A stretch of DNA of 64,000 nucleotides from Taxillus chinensis (lineage: Eukaryota > Streptophyta > Magnoliopsida > Santalales > Loranthaceae): positions 27,911,543-27,975,542 of the forward strand of contig CM042092.1 of assembly GCA_023512835.1 (NCBI GenBank), read 5' to 3'. The notes under the pieces were generated by a model. That model was not told the DNA's origin. It was given only the letters and a program-made list of their open reading frames with translations, and did not search any database. Positions 22,058 through 32,715 of the stretch are shown in pieces; the stretch's first letter is position 1; each line of letters opens with the position of its first letter. The translations under genes were made by a program, and so were the position numbers.

Positions 22058-23881
22058 TGTTGGGATAGTGCTATATAAAGCAATGTGTAATCCTAATAAT
22101 GTAAAGACTATTTCTGATTAATTGAAATATATTTTGTTTAAATATTTATTAGATTGCATTATTCTGCTTTCTTATGTGGCTGAGCATCATAACATCCCAT
22201 TACTTATCAAAGTCTATTACTGGGTATGTGTGTAACACATACAATAGATCCACTAATTAGACTAAGTAAAAATTGGTTCACAATCGGTGAATGGAGTTTG
22301 GGATGCTATGTTCTGATAAGATTGTGGTGCGGACTATTTCCATAGTAGGAGTGATCTAATCTAGGATCATTGTAAAGAGTTTACAAATAGTAGTGCCAGT
22401 ATGTAATTATACATATTGAACAGGACCATGATAGAATAAGTTCTTCAACTAATATCCGTTGCATTGTATGAAGAATTTTAGATTCTATCGCAGGATGACT
22501 GATTTATGAATTGATCTTAATCTAGACCGTTTGATTAACTCATGTCTATAATTTATGTCTTTTGACTTATTAATGAGTGAGAGGCTTAGTGCTTCAAATA
22601 CCTCGATATCTTGGAGATATAATATTATAGATAGTGGGAGCGTCAAGTCAGGTGCATGGAATCCACTGCTTCGTTATACGAAGAGTAATGATATTCCCAT
22701 GTTGTTTAATTCGGGATTCTTGGGTGAATCAAGCGCTTGTAATTATATTAGATATAATTTATTATAAATCCTAATTCATGATTGGATCATGAATAGGTCG
22801 CCCATTAGAGAATTAATGGTAACACATGGATAAAAATATAATTAGAGAGGTTGAACGGAATCTATTGATACCTGTCTCTAATTATGAATATCATAGTGGA
22901 GGATCATATCACATGGCAATCAGTTATATCGATGGACAAATAATTTATTATGGATTCTTGTAATCATATCTGCTTGATCTTAGAGTGCGCTTTTAGTCCC
23001 TGATCGTGGCTCGGACTAAAACTAATAAATAATGATTTAATTGATTAATGAGATTAATTAATTAAATATTATTTATTGGAGCTTCGATTAAGTGGGTCCA
23101 TTTGGTCCCTCTTGCTAGCACCGTTTATTCTTGTATGGAGTACTGGATCGTTGTGAGTTAATTCTCTGGTTGTGCTTAAGAGCTAATTAATTAACGTGTG
23201 TTAATATATATTTAAGAGTTAAATATATATCACATGGTTATTTATTTAATTACATTAAATAAATAATAATAAATATTTTATCCATTTAATGTGATTAAAT
23301 GAATAAATATATTATTTATTTATTTGATAAATAAATAATATTATATATTTATTTAATTAGTTTGTTGCATAATAATTATATTATTTAAATAGTTTAAATA
23401 ATATGTATTATTATTATTTAACTAAAGGGGCGTATGCGTAATAGCACAGGGGTAACCCTAGGTCTATAAATAGATGCATAGCCTCCTAGGTTAAAGGGTG
23501 TGCGTGTGCAATCATTAACAGCCAAGAGAGAGAGAGAGAGACAGGTGACGGCCAACCCTAGCAGAGGTGGTGTTCCTGTTCTTTGATCCAAGGGTGCCAC
23601 AGCCCTGTACTCCTTGAGAAGGTGAATAGCAGAGAAGGCTATTTGGTGGTTGAATCCAGGAGACTGCGAGGACGATCAAAGGCAGATCGTGAGTTCGTTC
23701 TTGGAGGGAAAAGAAGAGGGTTCTAGCTTTACCGTTCTGCATGTTGGTTTCTTCTTTTCTCTCTTTGCAAAATTAAACGAATTGATTCATGTTTAGATCC
23801 TGCTGTTTGTTTGCTGGAATAAAATTTTTAAAATTCGTTTCCGCTGCGGTTAATCGTTAACCCCATTCCAGTATTCCAACA
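22058..23881 (+). mobile_element. sL3: copia-type solo LTR without a 5-bp TSD
   Basis: The 1,824-bp unit begins TGTTGGGATAG and ends TATTCCAACA, giving 6-bp inverted ends TGTTGG/CCAACA. It is AT-rich with a TATAAATAG box at 23465-23473, a short GA run about 23525-23540, and a 3' end containing TTTCCGCTGCGG, a word common at the ends of plant Ty1/copia LTRs. No coding frame. Flanks are the two 874-bp repeats instead of a short TSD. No other copy lies in the window, so LTR identity is by structure only. Confidence 0.78.
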
Positions 23882-24755
23882 AGTGACGTGGCAGTATTAA
23901 GAAGATAAAGCATTCCACACAAACGGGCGTAACCTCAGCCCCAGCCACACTGGCTAACAAACCACATCTCAAGCAAGTGATTTAACCGCCTCTTCAGGCC
24001 ACTGATTTAACCGCCTCTCAGGCAAAGTAATTTAACTGCCTCTTCAGGCCACTGGTTTAACCGCCTCTCAGGCAAAGTAATTTAACCGCCTCTTCAGGCC
24101 AGATATGTAATGACCCGTGTGTAAGAAGTTGACCACAAACACCTTGGATGTTGGGGCACAAGTTTAAGGTAAGAGATGAGCCCAAGAGGGGACTTTTGGG
24201 AGGTGCATGTGACAAGTGATAACGTACATTTATGCCCTAGGAAGATGCTATGCATATACATGCGGTTTTAAGCTATTTTGGCAGATTTTGGAGCTCACTT
24301 TTGGTATAGTAGATGGCCTCAAACAATTGGCGTGCAAGAACAAAAGTTGCTTAGAATGAGGTCCTCTATCTACCACAGAAATTTCAGAGCATTTGGAGCT
24401 ACACGTGAATTCACCCATTTCACGTGCAAGCATATTTTTGCTTCACAAACCTCTACAAGATGCAAGGAGGCTTGGGGTGAAGTTTGAGTGCATTTGGAGC
24501 TGCACGCCAATTGGGGAATTGGTGTTCAAATTGGCGTGCAGGCATATTTTTGCATGGTTACCTTAGTTTTGTTATTCTAATCATCTTTTCTCAAAGGACC
24601 ATGTTGGAATTGTGAACATTTTGGTGTATATGGATGTGGGAAGGTCATAGCTTGTTCCATCAAAACTACGTCGTTTTGATGCTGGGATTCACTTAATCAA
24701 AACAACGTCGTTTTAATCAAAACAGAGGAGAAGCCCCTCTGTTTTAGGTTTAGGG
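23882..24755. repeat. 874-bp direct repeat, copy 2
   Basis: Partner of 21184-22057. Its first 224 bp are Chromo-B LTR including TSD AGATA (24101-24105); its last 650 bp are the start of LARD-2. Confidence 0.9.
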
Positions 24756-24776
24756 TTTGTTGCTCCACTAGCCGTC

Positions 24777-24813
<37 letters not shown>

Positions 24814-26040
24814 AGGAGAGCTTCTGGTGGCTGGCGGAGCATCTTGCGGGGGTGGTCGGAGTCTTGCGCGGAAGCGGGAGTAGGAGAACATACAAGGTAG
24901 GGGTTTTGTTCTTCCTAAATCCTCCTCTGTCCTAGGGTTCTAGGGCAGATTATGGAATTATACCTGTTTATCTATATATGTAATCCATATAGGTGTGATC
25001 TCCTATATGGATGTTGGCCTTCAATGGCGGTTTTTGGATGTATTCTGGTGTTGGATGGTGAGTGCATATTAAGTGTTCGATAAAATGCCTGTGTGAATAT
25101 GTCTGTGTGAATATGCCTGTGTGGCTGGGTTTGTGGGTTTGTGAATGTATGCATATTAAGCGTTTGGTAAAATACCTGTGAGACTCTACATGTCAAGTGT
25201 TTGATTTTATGCCTGATGGGCTGTGCGAACTAAGTGTTTGGTATTATGCCAGTGAAAGTGTGTATGCTATGTGTTTGGTTTAATGCCTGTGTGACCTTGT
25301 ATGCTGTGTTTATGGAACCCGGTGGCTGTGGAAGCACGGGACTGGAACTGTTAGCCTGTGGCTAAGCCTATATGGCTGTGGATATGTTAGCCCGTGTGGC
25401 TAAGCCTGAGTGGCCGTGGATATGTTAGCCCGTGTGGCTAAGCCTTAGTGGCCGTGGATATGTTAGCCGTGTGGCTAAGCCTTAGTGGTCGTGGATATGT
25501 TAGCCGTGTGGCTAAGCCCTAGTGGCCGTGGATATGATAGCCTATATGGCTAAGCCTGTATGGCTGTGGATATGTGTGTGCCATGTGAATGTGGAATACA
25601 ATTTGTTTATATTTTATTGTCACAACACTGCACCTGTACACACTCATGTAGATGCTAGGAGCATGGGATGGGTTGGGAGACATGATCCCTACTGAGCTGT
25701 GGTTGCTCACCCCTCCCTCTATGTTGTGTTTTCTTTCAGGAACATACAGGCGTTAGGTGGGACCCTAAGGTGGAAGACCTTATTTATTTTACTGTCTTCC
25801 ATTTATGTTGTTTTTATGGGAATTGATGTAACCCAGTGGGGATGGATTGGAAAGACGATTTTGTTGTAATAAAGACTGGTTTGGATTGTGGATTGCTTTT
25901 ATGAACATTACTTTCTTGAATGTGTTGTGGATGTTTAAAATGTTATATTCGGGGTTTGCATCCTAACCCCTTTGCCCTCCGTGTGGGTACAAGGGGAGTC
26001 ACGTACCGGTTTCCTCGGGTTGGAAATCCGGGGCGTGACA
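24106..26040 (+). repeat. LARD-2 5' LTR
   Basis: Starts TGTAATGACCCGTG, ends GGGGCGTGACA. At about 24693-24732 it lacks the segment that holds the TATA box in the 3' LTR, so this LTR has probably lost its core promoter. GA run at about 24779-24811; tandem array at 25355-25556. Confidence 0.92.
25355..25556 (+). repeat. Tandem array in LARD-2 5' LTR
   Basis: About five units of roughly 36 bp built on GTTAGCCGTGTGGCTAAGCC and TGGCCGTGGATAT. Each contains the inverted repeat TAGCC-GTGT-GGCTA. It occupies the place of the GCCTGAAGAGGC array of sister LTRs. Partner array: 31904-32116. Confidence 0.88.
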
Positions 26041-26043
26041 ATA

Positions 26044-26055
26044 TGGTATCAGAGC
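26044..26055 (+). other. LARD-2 primer-binding site (tRNA-iMet)
   Basis: TGGTATCAGAGC three bases after the 5' LTR. Confidence 0.93.
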
Positions 26056-26807
26056 ATGGTCTAGTTGGCCTAGGGTAGTGGGCGGATCTGGTTATCTTGA
26101 GTCCTTTGGAGGAGCCTGGAGGGACATGCCTGATCAACATGGTCCTCTTTGAGCCTCTAAGGTGTACTTGGGGTAGTCCAGACCTGAGGTAGGATTTGCA
26201 TGCATTGGCATTAGGGCACTAGTTGCATTTGTTGTCTTTGTGTGATTGTGTGGGTAACCGAGATAAAGCATGTGAGAGAAAATATGAAGAACATGTTTTA
26301 ATCTGTGCAAGTCTGATTAACTCTGATTTTATGACAACTTGAGCTGTGTGCTTGTGGAATTGCTGCTTGTGCGATGTGGTTTAATGAGAACTGAAATGTG
26401 TGCAGTGTGTGTAATTGCATGGATAAATGGTTTGAATGTGATAAAGTTTCAATTGTGCAACTCTGAAATTTTGTGATGATTCGAGCATGAAAACATGGAA
26501 AAGAATTTGTGGTATTGAAACTGAGTGCCGGTGAACTTGAAGCTTGTGAAATGTGAACGAACGGAAAATAAAATAAAATAAAATACAATAATGTTGGTGT
26601 TCTATGAATGATTGAGTATGTGCCTTTGTATGGTATTGTGTGGAGGAAGCGATGTTGTGTTCAAAACGATGAGATATCCACTTAAGTATAGATTATATGT
26701 GCAATGTAAAGGTGTGAACTTGTATAGTCTGTGATGTGCATCCATGAAATTGTGTGGTGATAATGCATGTTTTGAGGTTAGTTATAGCTCAGAATGCCTA
26801 GTCGGTA
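26056..26807 (+). other. LARD-2 5' untranslated leader
   Basis: Noncoding; contains an AAAAT-type run about 26568-26590. Homologous to the leaders of LARD-1 and LARD-3. Confidence 0.7.
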
Positions 26808-27095
26808 ATGGTATTGAGATTGTTGAGTGATAACCTGGAGCGCTGCCTTTTCGTGGAGCCATTGTCTCCGAAAATTGTGACCTGTACGACTATTGAGGTA
26901 GCAGAGAAGCCCGCCCCTCGGGCTGGGCAAGTGGGTGAGCTGCAGGATGTAAGTAATGATCTAATCATGGCAGAGGTTGGCATCTTAAGCCTAGTAATTC
27001 AAGAGTTGAAGGATGAGATTCGACAACTGATTAAGAGCGAGGTACGTCGAGAGCTATTAACCCACATCATCGGGGGGAGCTTGGGTGAAGATTAA
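26808..27095 (+). CDS. Small Gag-derived ORF of LARD-2 (95 aa)
   Basis: Met at 26808, TAA at 27093. It reads LLSDNLERCLFVEPLSPKIV in the N-terminal part and EVGILSLVIQELKDEIRQLI in the C-terminal part, an amphipathic charged helix, and ends HIIGGSLGED. The same protein, with about ten differences and small indels, is open in LARD-3 (49554-49844) and frameshifted in LARD-1. A CCHC zinc knuckle follows 125 bp downstream after stops, so I read this as the N-terminal remains of a Gag protein. It has no motif of its own that I recognise. Whether it is expressed is unknown. Confidence 0.5.
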   Translation: MVLRLLSDNLERCLFVEPLSPKIVTCTTIEVAEKPAPRAGQVGELQDVSNDLIMAEVGILSLVIQELKDEIRQLIKSEVRRELLTHIIGGSLGED

Positions 27096-27220
27096 TTGAA
27101 GCATAGTTGTCCTTATCAGCAGAAAGGGGCTCAAGAGGTAGAGACCAGTTTCCCAAAGGGGTTCTTCTTGCAGTGGACAACCGGGACATTGGAAAAGAGT
27201 ATGGCAGGAAGAAGTACTAG

Positions 27221-27262
27221 TGTCGCATCTGTGGAAAAGTAGGACATCTCCAGACAGTCTGT
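27221..27262 (+). pseudogene. Gag zinc knuckle remnant of LARD-2
   Basis: Translates as CRICGKVGHLQTVC, a perfect CX2CX4HX4C knuckle, followed by FGKARHGARG. A TAG stop lies immediately before the first Cys, so it is not joined to the upstream ORF. The equivalent knuckle in LARD-1 has Tyr for the second Cys, and LARD-3 has lost the first half. Confidence 0.8.
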
Positions 27263-27299
27263 TTTGGTAAAGCAAGGCATGGTGCTAGAGGACTGGCTC

Positions 27300-30234
27300 A
27301 GCGAGCTAGGGATAAAGCAAAAATAAAAATAAAAATAAAAATTCAAACCTTGTTTGGGGGCCGAAGACTACCAAGTGAGGCTAGGAGGAGAGCATGGCAG
27401 AACTTTCCTTAGTCAAGGGTATGATTTTGATTCTCGCGTGTTACGATTTCTGTTTAGTGGTGGTATCATATTCCTTTAATGATAGTGATCAGTTGAGTCT
27501 CGTGCTAGATTAGGTGAGGTTGGGTGAACCTTTGATTGCTGCGTTTCTAGCAATTTAATTAAGACACTTGTGATAGAGGGGTATTCTTGCTGGGTGGGCT
27601 CTTGAGCAACTATTTTATGTTAGGTGAGGCTTAGAAGGTCGTTTGAGTTACCATTTTGGATGGACGTAGTTGGGGACCTACTAGAGAATAAATGAGTAAA
27701 TATATATATATATATATATGACACCAAAAGACTAATAAATTACTAATGGTTATAAACAGTTATTGGAAAGAGTTGGTGGTTTTAATGTGGTCTAAAGTGT
27801 TAACCGTATCTTTGTGTGGTAGTCAATTTTGGGCGCCCGTGTGTGAGGAAAGTAATAAATGTTACTGTGTGACCCCTAATACTCTGGCGTAGGTGAGATT
27901 ACCTCTGGCCTAGCTAGCCTAGGAAGCTGGAGGCATGAGTTAGTGGCTTGTGGGTAGTGTGTGACCCTGCTGTGGCAACCTTGAGTAATAGAAATGTGTT
28001 TTCATGTGAGTAGAGGTTTCTGTAGATGTGCTACCTAAGAAGGATGTTCTTTTGGTAACCTTTCCAAGTGTCACAGTTGAGGGAGGAAATTGCCACCAGT
28101 ATAACCCACTCCTTGAGTCATTGAGATCTAAATTGATTGGCGAGAGTGGTATGTGGTTTTAAGGTTCCTATGGGTGTCCTGTGAAGATGGCTGCAAATTC
28201 TTGGGTGGCCAAACATTGACCACGTGTCATGCTGGTGGTGTGTGAAAGACCTTGGGTAATGTTCATAGGATAAGTGGTGAAATGGGTTTGCATATGTATA
28301 CAAATGTGATGAGTTCTGGAACTAGGTTATGAGTAAGTTTATAGGATCGTGCCCAGTGAACCCAATCAGTGCAAGCAGGCAAGCGAGTGAGATTGGGCAG
28401 GCCTTGTTTGGGTTTTTCCTCATAATTTGGAGACAACTTCCGAGGGGTTGAGGATGTACTCTTGGTGGTAGGACCATTCCGTTAATCCATGTCGTGTGGG
28501 TAATAGGCTTAAAAGAGGCGAGGAGGTGGGGGCTAGTATGTCCTCTCTTACATGTGTTCTACACAGTAGTTTATTTCGTGTGTTGTGGTTGCTTTGTTTT
28601 GTTGTGTGTGTTGCATATGTGCTAAAGGGGTATAGCAAAGTTCTTATGTGTGGGTCTCGTGGCAGACATATGCAGAGGAGTAGGAGGTGATGCATGCGCA
28701 TATAATGTGCGGTGTGGGATGAAGAGGAGTGTTATGTGTAATATTGATGCTATTCCTTGTCACGTGTGATGGCATGCTAAGTTAAAGTGTGAAAGTATTG
28801 ATGAGTTGTGATTCACTGAATGGAGTCAGATGTGAGTTTTGCTTGTAAGGGATATTAGTGCTACTCCTTTAGGGGAGATTTGTGTCCTGCGGCTATTATG
28901 GGGTCTTCATGCTACATTTGTTCTTCTTGAAAGTCTTTCGTGTGCGTTTTTATGCGGTAAGTGAGATGGTCCACGCCATCAAAGTGTTGGTGTGTTTGGG
29001 AGCTACGTGAATGTCCCAAATAAGGAGTTTGCATGTCTTGTTTCTTGTGCCTACCTGGAGGAATTGCAGTGACCATATTAAGCTGCGGCTAGAGCCTGAG
29101 TATTTCTTAGTCCATTTGAGTGTTTTGCTGGTGTGTTGAGATAAAACGTAATAGTTGATATAGCGGAGTTGGTGGGCCATGAGGTGGAGTATGTCTTGGA
29201 GGCAAGGGATTTTCTTGTGAACTGTGAGTGGTGACACAGAGGATTCCATTGTGGTCAGGTTGCAGATACGAGAGTTTTCAGTGTGGGGAGAACTATGTTG
29301 TTCATAGCTACTCGGCGTCAAGGGATTCCTATCGCGTGGCCCATCTGCTGACTTGGTAAGGCATTATCTCTTGGGCTGTACGGTAAGCCTCAGTTGTGAA
29401 GGCTGTGTGGGACCTTGGCGGATCTCTATTTGACCGTGATCAAGGAGGTCGATTCTCAAAGTCGGTGACTAGTGATAGCCCGATAGTGGGTTTTGGTCTT
29501 ACCATGGTTGTGTGTGTGGTGCTGCATCCTTGGACTCCGTTGGGCGCCAGGTTGACTGCGACCGAGTGGTTGAGGGCACACTCCATTCTCGTGTTTCTGT
29601 GTCCAGGCTTGTACTCCGTTCTGTGTCACCATTGGCGTTGGTGGGGTATCAATGTTCCTTGCTTGAGTGAGGTGGTTTTCGCAGTGATGATGGTGCTGCT
29701 GAGGTGAGCTCCCTGTGTGGGAATGTGATTGTGGTTTGCATAACGCTATCCTGTTTGTTTCTGTTTCATTGTGACCTCATTGTGCTTGCTGTTAGGGTGA
29801 GGTCTACCTATGGGCTGAGGCTGCGTTGACTTCAAATCCCAATTGGTGGGCAATTGTTGGGTATTTTACATTGTGGAGTGTTGGTCCCATCGTGCCGCGA
29901 GTTGGCATCTCCAACATTTGTGGTAATGACTGCATTATGTGTTGCTTTGATCTTTACCTGTTGTTTACTATTTGGTTTCCCTTTTTGCGGACGAAAAGTT
30001 CAAAGGTGGGACGGTTGTGAGGAACCTCCCAACGACTGCGTTTGTATGGTATTGGCGACTGGGCAGTGGAACGTTAAACGTGTAGTAGTGTTTTGTGAGT
30101 TGTTCCTTGTGGTGGTGTTTATGCTGTGAGTTGGTCTATGACCTAGGTAATTTGTTAAACGTGTTGGCGATGGGAGTCTATGTCTTACATCATTGTGACA
30201 TGTGACTACTTGTGAAGTATGTGTTAGGTGAGGA
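27300..30234 (+). other. LARD-2 noncoding internal domain
   Basis: About 2.9 kb without a recognisable frame where pol would lie. It is collinear with LARD-1 (minus strand) and LARD-3. A TA microsatellite lies at about 27697-27719. A degenerate copy of the pre-PPT hairpin lies near 29980-30000. Confidence 0.7.
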
Positions 30235-30303
30235 GGAGACGTGGGAGCGTGAGTCCATGAACCGTGAGCAGCACCCAGAGTTGTTCGAGGACGAACAAGC
30301 TTA
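30235..30303 (+). pseudogene. LARD-2 polyprotein C-terminal remnant (chromodomain tail)
   Basis: Translates ETWERESMNREQHPELFEDE then Q and A with a stop, matching the chromodomain tail of Chromo-A (ETWERETEMRAHYPDLFEDE). It shows that the family arose by loss of the pol interior rather than from unrelated DNA. The codons for LFEDEQ form the inverted repeat TTGTTCG-AGGA-CGAACAA (30281-30298). Confidence 0.8.
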
Positions 30304-30592
30304 AGAGTGTGAGGTGGCTGTTGGCCAAGGGATAGTGACGTGTTTTCTTGTATTAGTTGTGTATGATTTGGTGTATTTGTATTGTCTTTTAGACATGTGT
30401 TCATATTTGTGATGTGTTTTGAGATGTGTATTTGCTTCATGCGGATATGTGTTATATGCATTGTAATGCATGTGGTTATGAATTGTGGTGGTGCGTTGTT
30501 ATGTGTTGTGCGCGGTGTATGACCCATTTGGGTGTTGTGGCTCGCCGTGTGGTAAATGGGTAGCTTGTGTTTGTTTTCCTCGTATGTCATTT

Positions 30593-30627
30593 CTTTTCGA
30601 GGACGAAAAGTCTTAAGGGGGAGAGGA
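30593..30627 (+). other. LARD-2 pre-PPT hairpin and PPT
   Basis: CTTTTCG-AGGA-CGAAAAG at 30593-30610, then TCTT and AAGGGGGAGAGGA abutting the 3' LTR. Confidence 0.87.
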
Positions 30628-31310
30628 TGTAATGACCCGTGTGTAAGAAGTTGACCACAAACACCTTGGATGTTGGGGCACAAGTTTAAGGTAAGAGATG
30701 AGCCCAAGAGGGGACTTTTGGGAGGTGCATGTGACAAGTGATAACGTACATTTATGCCCTAGGAAGATGCTATGTATATACATGCGGTTTTAAGCTGTTT
30801 TGGCAGATTTTGGAGCTCACTTTTGGTATAGTAGATGGCCTCAAACAATTGGCGTGCAAGAACAAAAGTTGCTTAGAATGAGGTCCTCTATCTACCACAG
30901 AAATTTCAGAGCATTTGGAGCTGCACGTGAATTCACCCATTTCACGTGCAAGCATATTTTTGCTTCACAGACCTCTACAAGATGCAAGGAGGCTTGGGGT
31001 GAAGTTTGAGTGCATTTGGAACTGCACGCCAATTGGGGAATTGGCGTTCAAATTGGCGTGCAGGCATGTTTTTGCATGGTTACCTTAGTTTTGTTATTCT
31101 AATCATCTTTTCCCAAAGGACCATGTTGGAATTGTGAACATTTTGGTGTATATGGATGTGGGAAGGTCATAGCTTGTTCCATCAAAACTACGTCATTTTG
31201 ATGCTGGGATTCACTTAATCAAAACTATGTCGTTTTGATGTTGTGTTGTCTATATAAGGAGGAGAAGCCCCTCTGTTTTAGGTTTAGGGTTTGTTGCTCC
31301 ATCAGCCGTC

Positions 31311-31347
<37 letters not shown>

Positions 31348-32599
31348 AGGAGAGCTTCTGGTGGCTGCCGGAGCATCTTGCGGGGGTGGTCGGAGTCTTA
31401 CGTGGAAGCAGGAGCAGGAAAACATACAAGGTAGGGGTTCTGTTCTTCCTAAATCCTCCTCTGTCCTAGGGTTCTAGGGCAGATTATGGAATCATACCTG
31501 TTTATCTATATATGTAATCCATATAGGTGTGATCTCCTATATGGATGTTGGCCTTCAATGGCGGTTTTTGGATGTATTCTGGTGTTGGATGGTGAGTGCA
31601 TATTAAGTGTTCGATAAAATGCCTGTGTAAATATGTCTGTGTGAATATGCCTAGTATGTGTTTGACAATATGCCTGTGTGGTTGGGTTTGTGGGTTTGTG
31701 AATGTATGCATGTTAAGCGTTTGGTAAAATACCTGTGAGACTCTGCATGTCAAGTGTTTGATTCTATGCCTGATGGGTTGTGCGAACTAAGTGTTTGGTA
31801 TTATGCCTGTGAAAGTGTGTATGCTACGTGTTTGGTTTAATGCCTGTGTGACCTTGTATGCTGTGTTTGTGGAACCCGGTGGCTGTGGAAGCCCGGGACT
31901 GGAACTGTTAGCCTGTGACTAAGCCTATATGGCTGTGGATATGTTAGCCCGTGTGGCTAAGCCTGAGTGGCCGTGGATATGTTAGCCCGTGTGGCTAAGC
32001 CTTAGTGGCCGTGGATATATTAGCCGTGTGGCTAAGCCTTAGTGGCCGTGGATATGTTAGCCGTGTGGCTAAGCCCTAGTGGCCATGGATATGTTAGCCT
32101 ATATGGCTAAGCCTGTATGGTGGTGGATATGTGTGTGCCATGTGAATGTGGAATACAACTTGTTTATATTTTATTGTCACAACACTGCACCTGTACACAC
32201 TCATGTAGATGCTAGGAGCATGGGATGGGTAGGGGAGACATGATCCCTACTGAGCTGTGGTTACTCACCCCTCCCTCTATGTTGTGTTTTCTTTCAGGAA
32301 CATACAAGCGTTAGGTGGGACCCCAAGGTGGAAGACCTTATTTATTTTACTGTCTTCCATTTATGTTGTTTTTATGGGAATTGATGTAACCCCAGTGGGG
32401 ATGGATTGGAAAGAGGATTTTGTTGTAATAAAGACTGGTTTGGATTGTGGATTGCTTTTATGAACATTACTTTCTTGAATGTGTTGTGGATGTTTAAAAT
32501 GTTATATTCGGGGTTTGCATCCTAACCCCTTTGCCCTCCGTGTGGGTACAAGGGGAGTCACGTACCGGTTTCCTCGGGTTGGAAATCCGGGGCGTGACA
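30628..32599 (+). repeat. LARD-2 3' LTR
   Basis: A 1,972-bp partner of the 5' LTR. It retains TATATAAG at 31251-31258, GA run at about 31313-31346 and the TAGCC-GTGT-GGCTA array at 31904-32116. Confidence 0.92.
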
Positions 32600-32604
32600 A
32601 GATA

Positions 32605-32715
32605 CCACAGTCATGCACACAACATACACCACGGTCACTCAAGCATAAAACCAAACACTTGGTGTGCACCCGTTCACAAGTGCACAAACCCAGCCATTCA
32701 GGCAATAGAACAAAA
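32605..32715 (-). repeat. Chromo-B LTR, fragment right of LARD-2
   Basis: Continues the Chromo-B LTR after the AGATA duplication: it matches 8366-8475 and 13871-13980 in LARD-1 LTRs (CACTTGGTGTGCACCCGTTC, CCATTCAGGC). It ends abruptly at the Sire-2 LTR; about 0.8 kb of expected LTR is missing. Confidence 0.8.

Larger units (their letters stand above)
24106..32599 (+). mobile_element. LARD-2: complete non-autonomous chromovirus derivative
   Basis: LTRs 24106-26040 and 30628-32599, TSD AGATA (24101-24105 and 32600-32604), PBS 26044-26055 and PPT 30615-30627. The internal 4,587 bp hold one small Gag-derived ORF (26808-27095), a zinc knuckle (27221-27262) and the last polyprotein codons (about 30235-30303). 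Protease, RT, RNase H and integrase are absent. It is inserted in the minus-strand Chromo-B LTR. It would depend on enzymes from a chromovirus such as Chromo-A (inference). Confidence 0.93.

Noticed and set aside
22555..22767. 70-codon frame in sL3
   Set aside because: AT-rich LTR DNA, isolated frame without similarity that I recognise, and no other coding sign.
26044..26055. tRNA gene at TGGTATCAGAGC sites
   Set aside because: Only the 12-base complement of the tRNA-iMet 3' end is present, at the expected distance from an LTR; no cloverleaf around it. These are primer-binding sites.
30000..30737. 245-codon minus-strand frame at the LARD-2 3' end
   Set aside because: It runs antisense through the PPT and into the 3' LTR and is rich in His/Thr from GTGT-type DNA. 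The real signal on the plus strand is the polyprotein tail and PPT.
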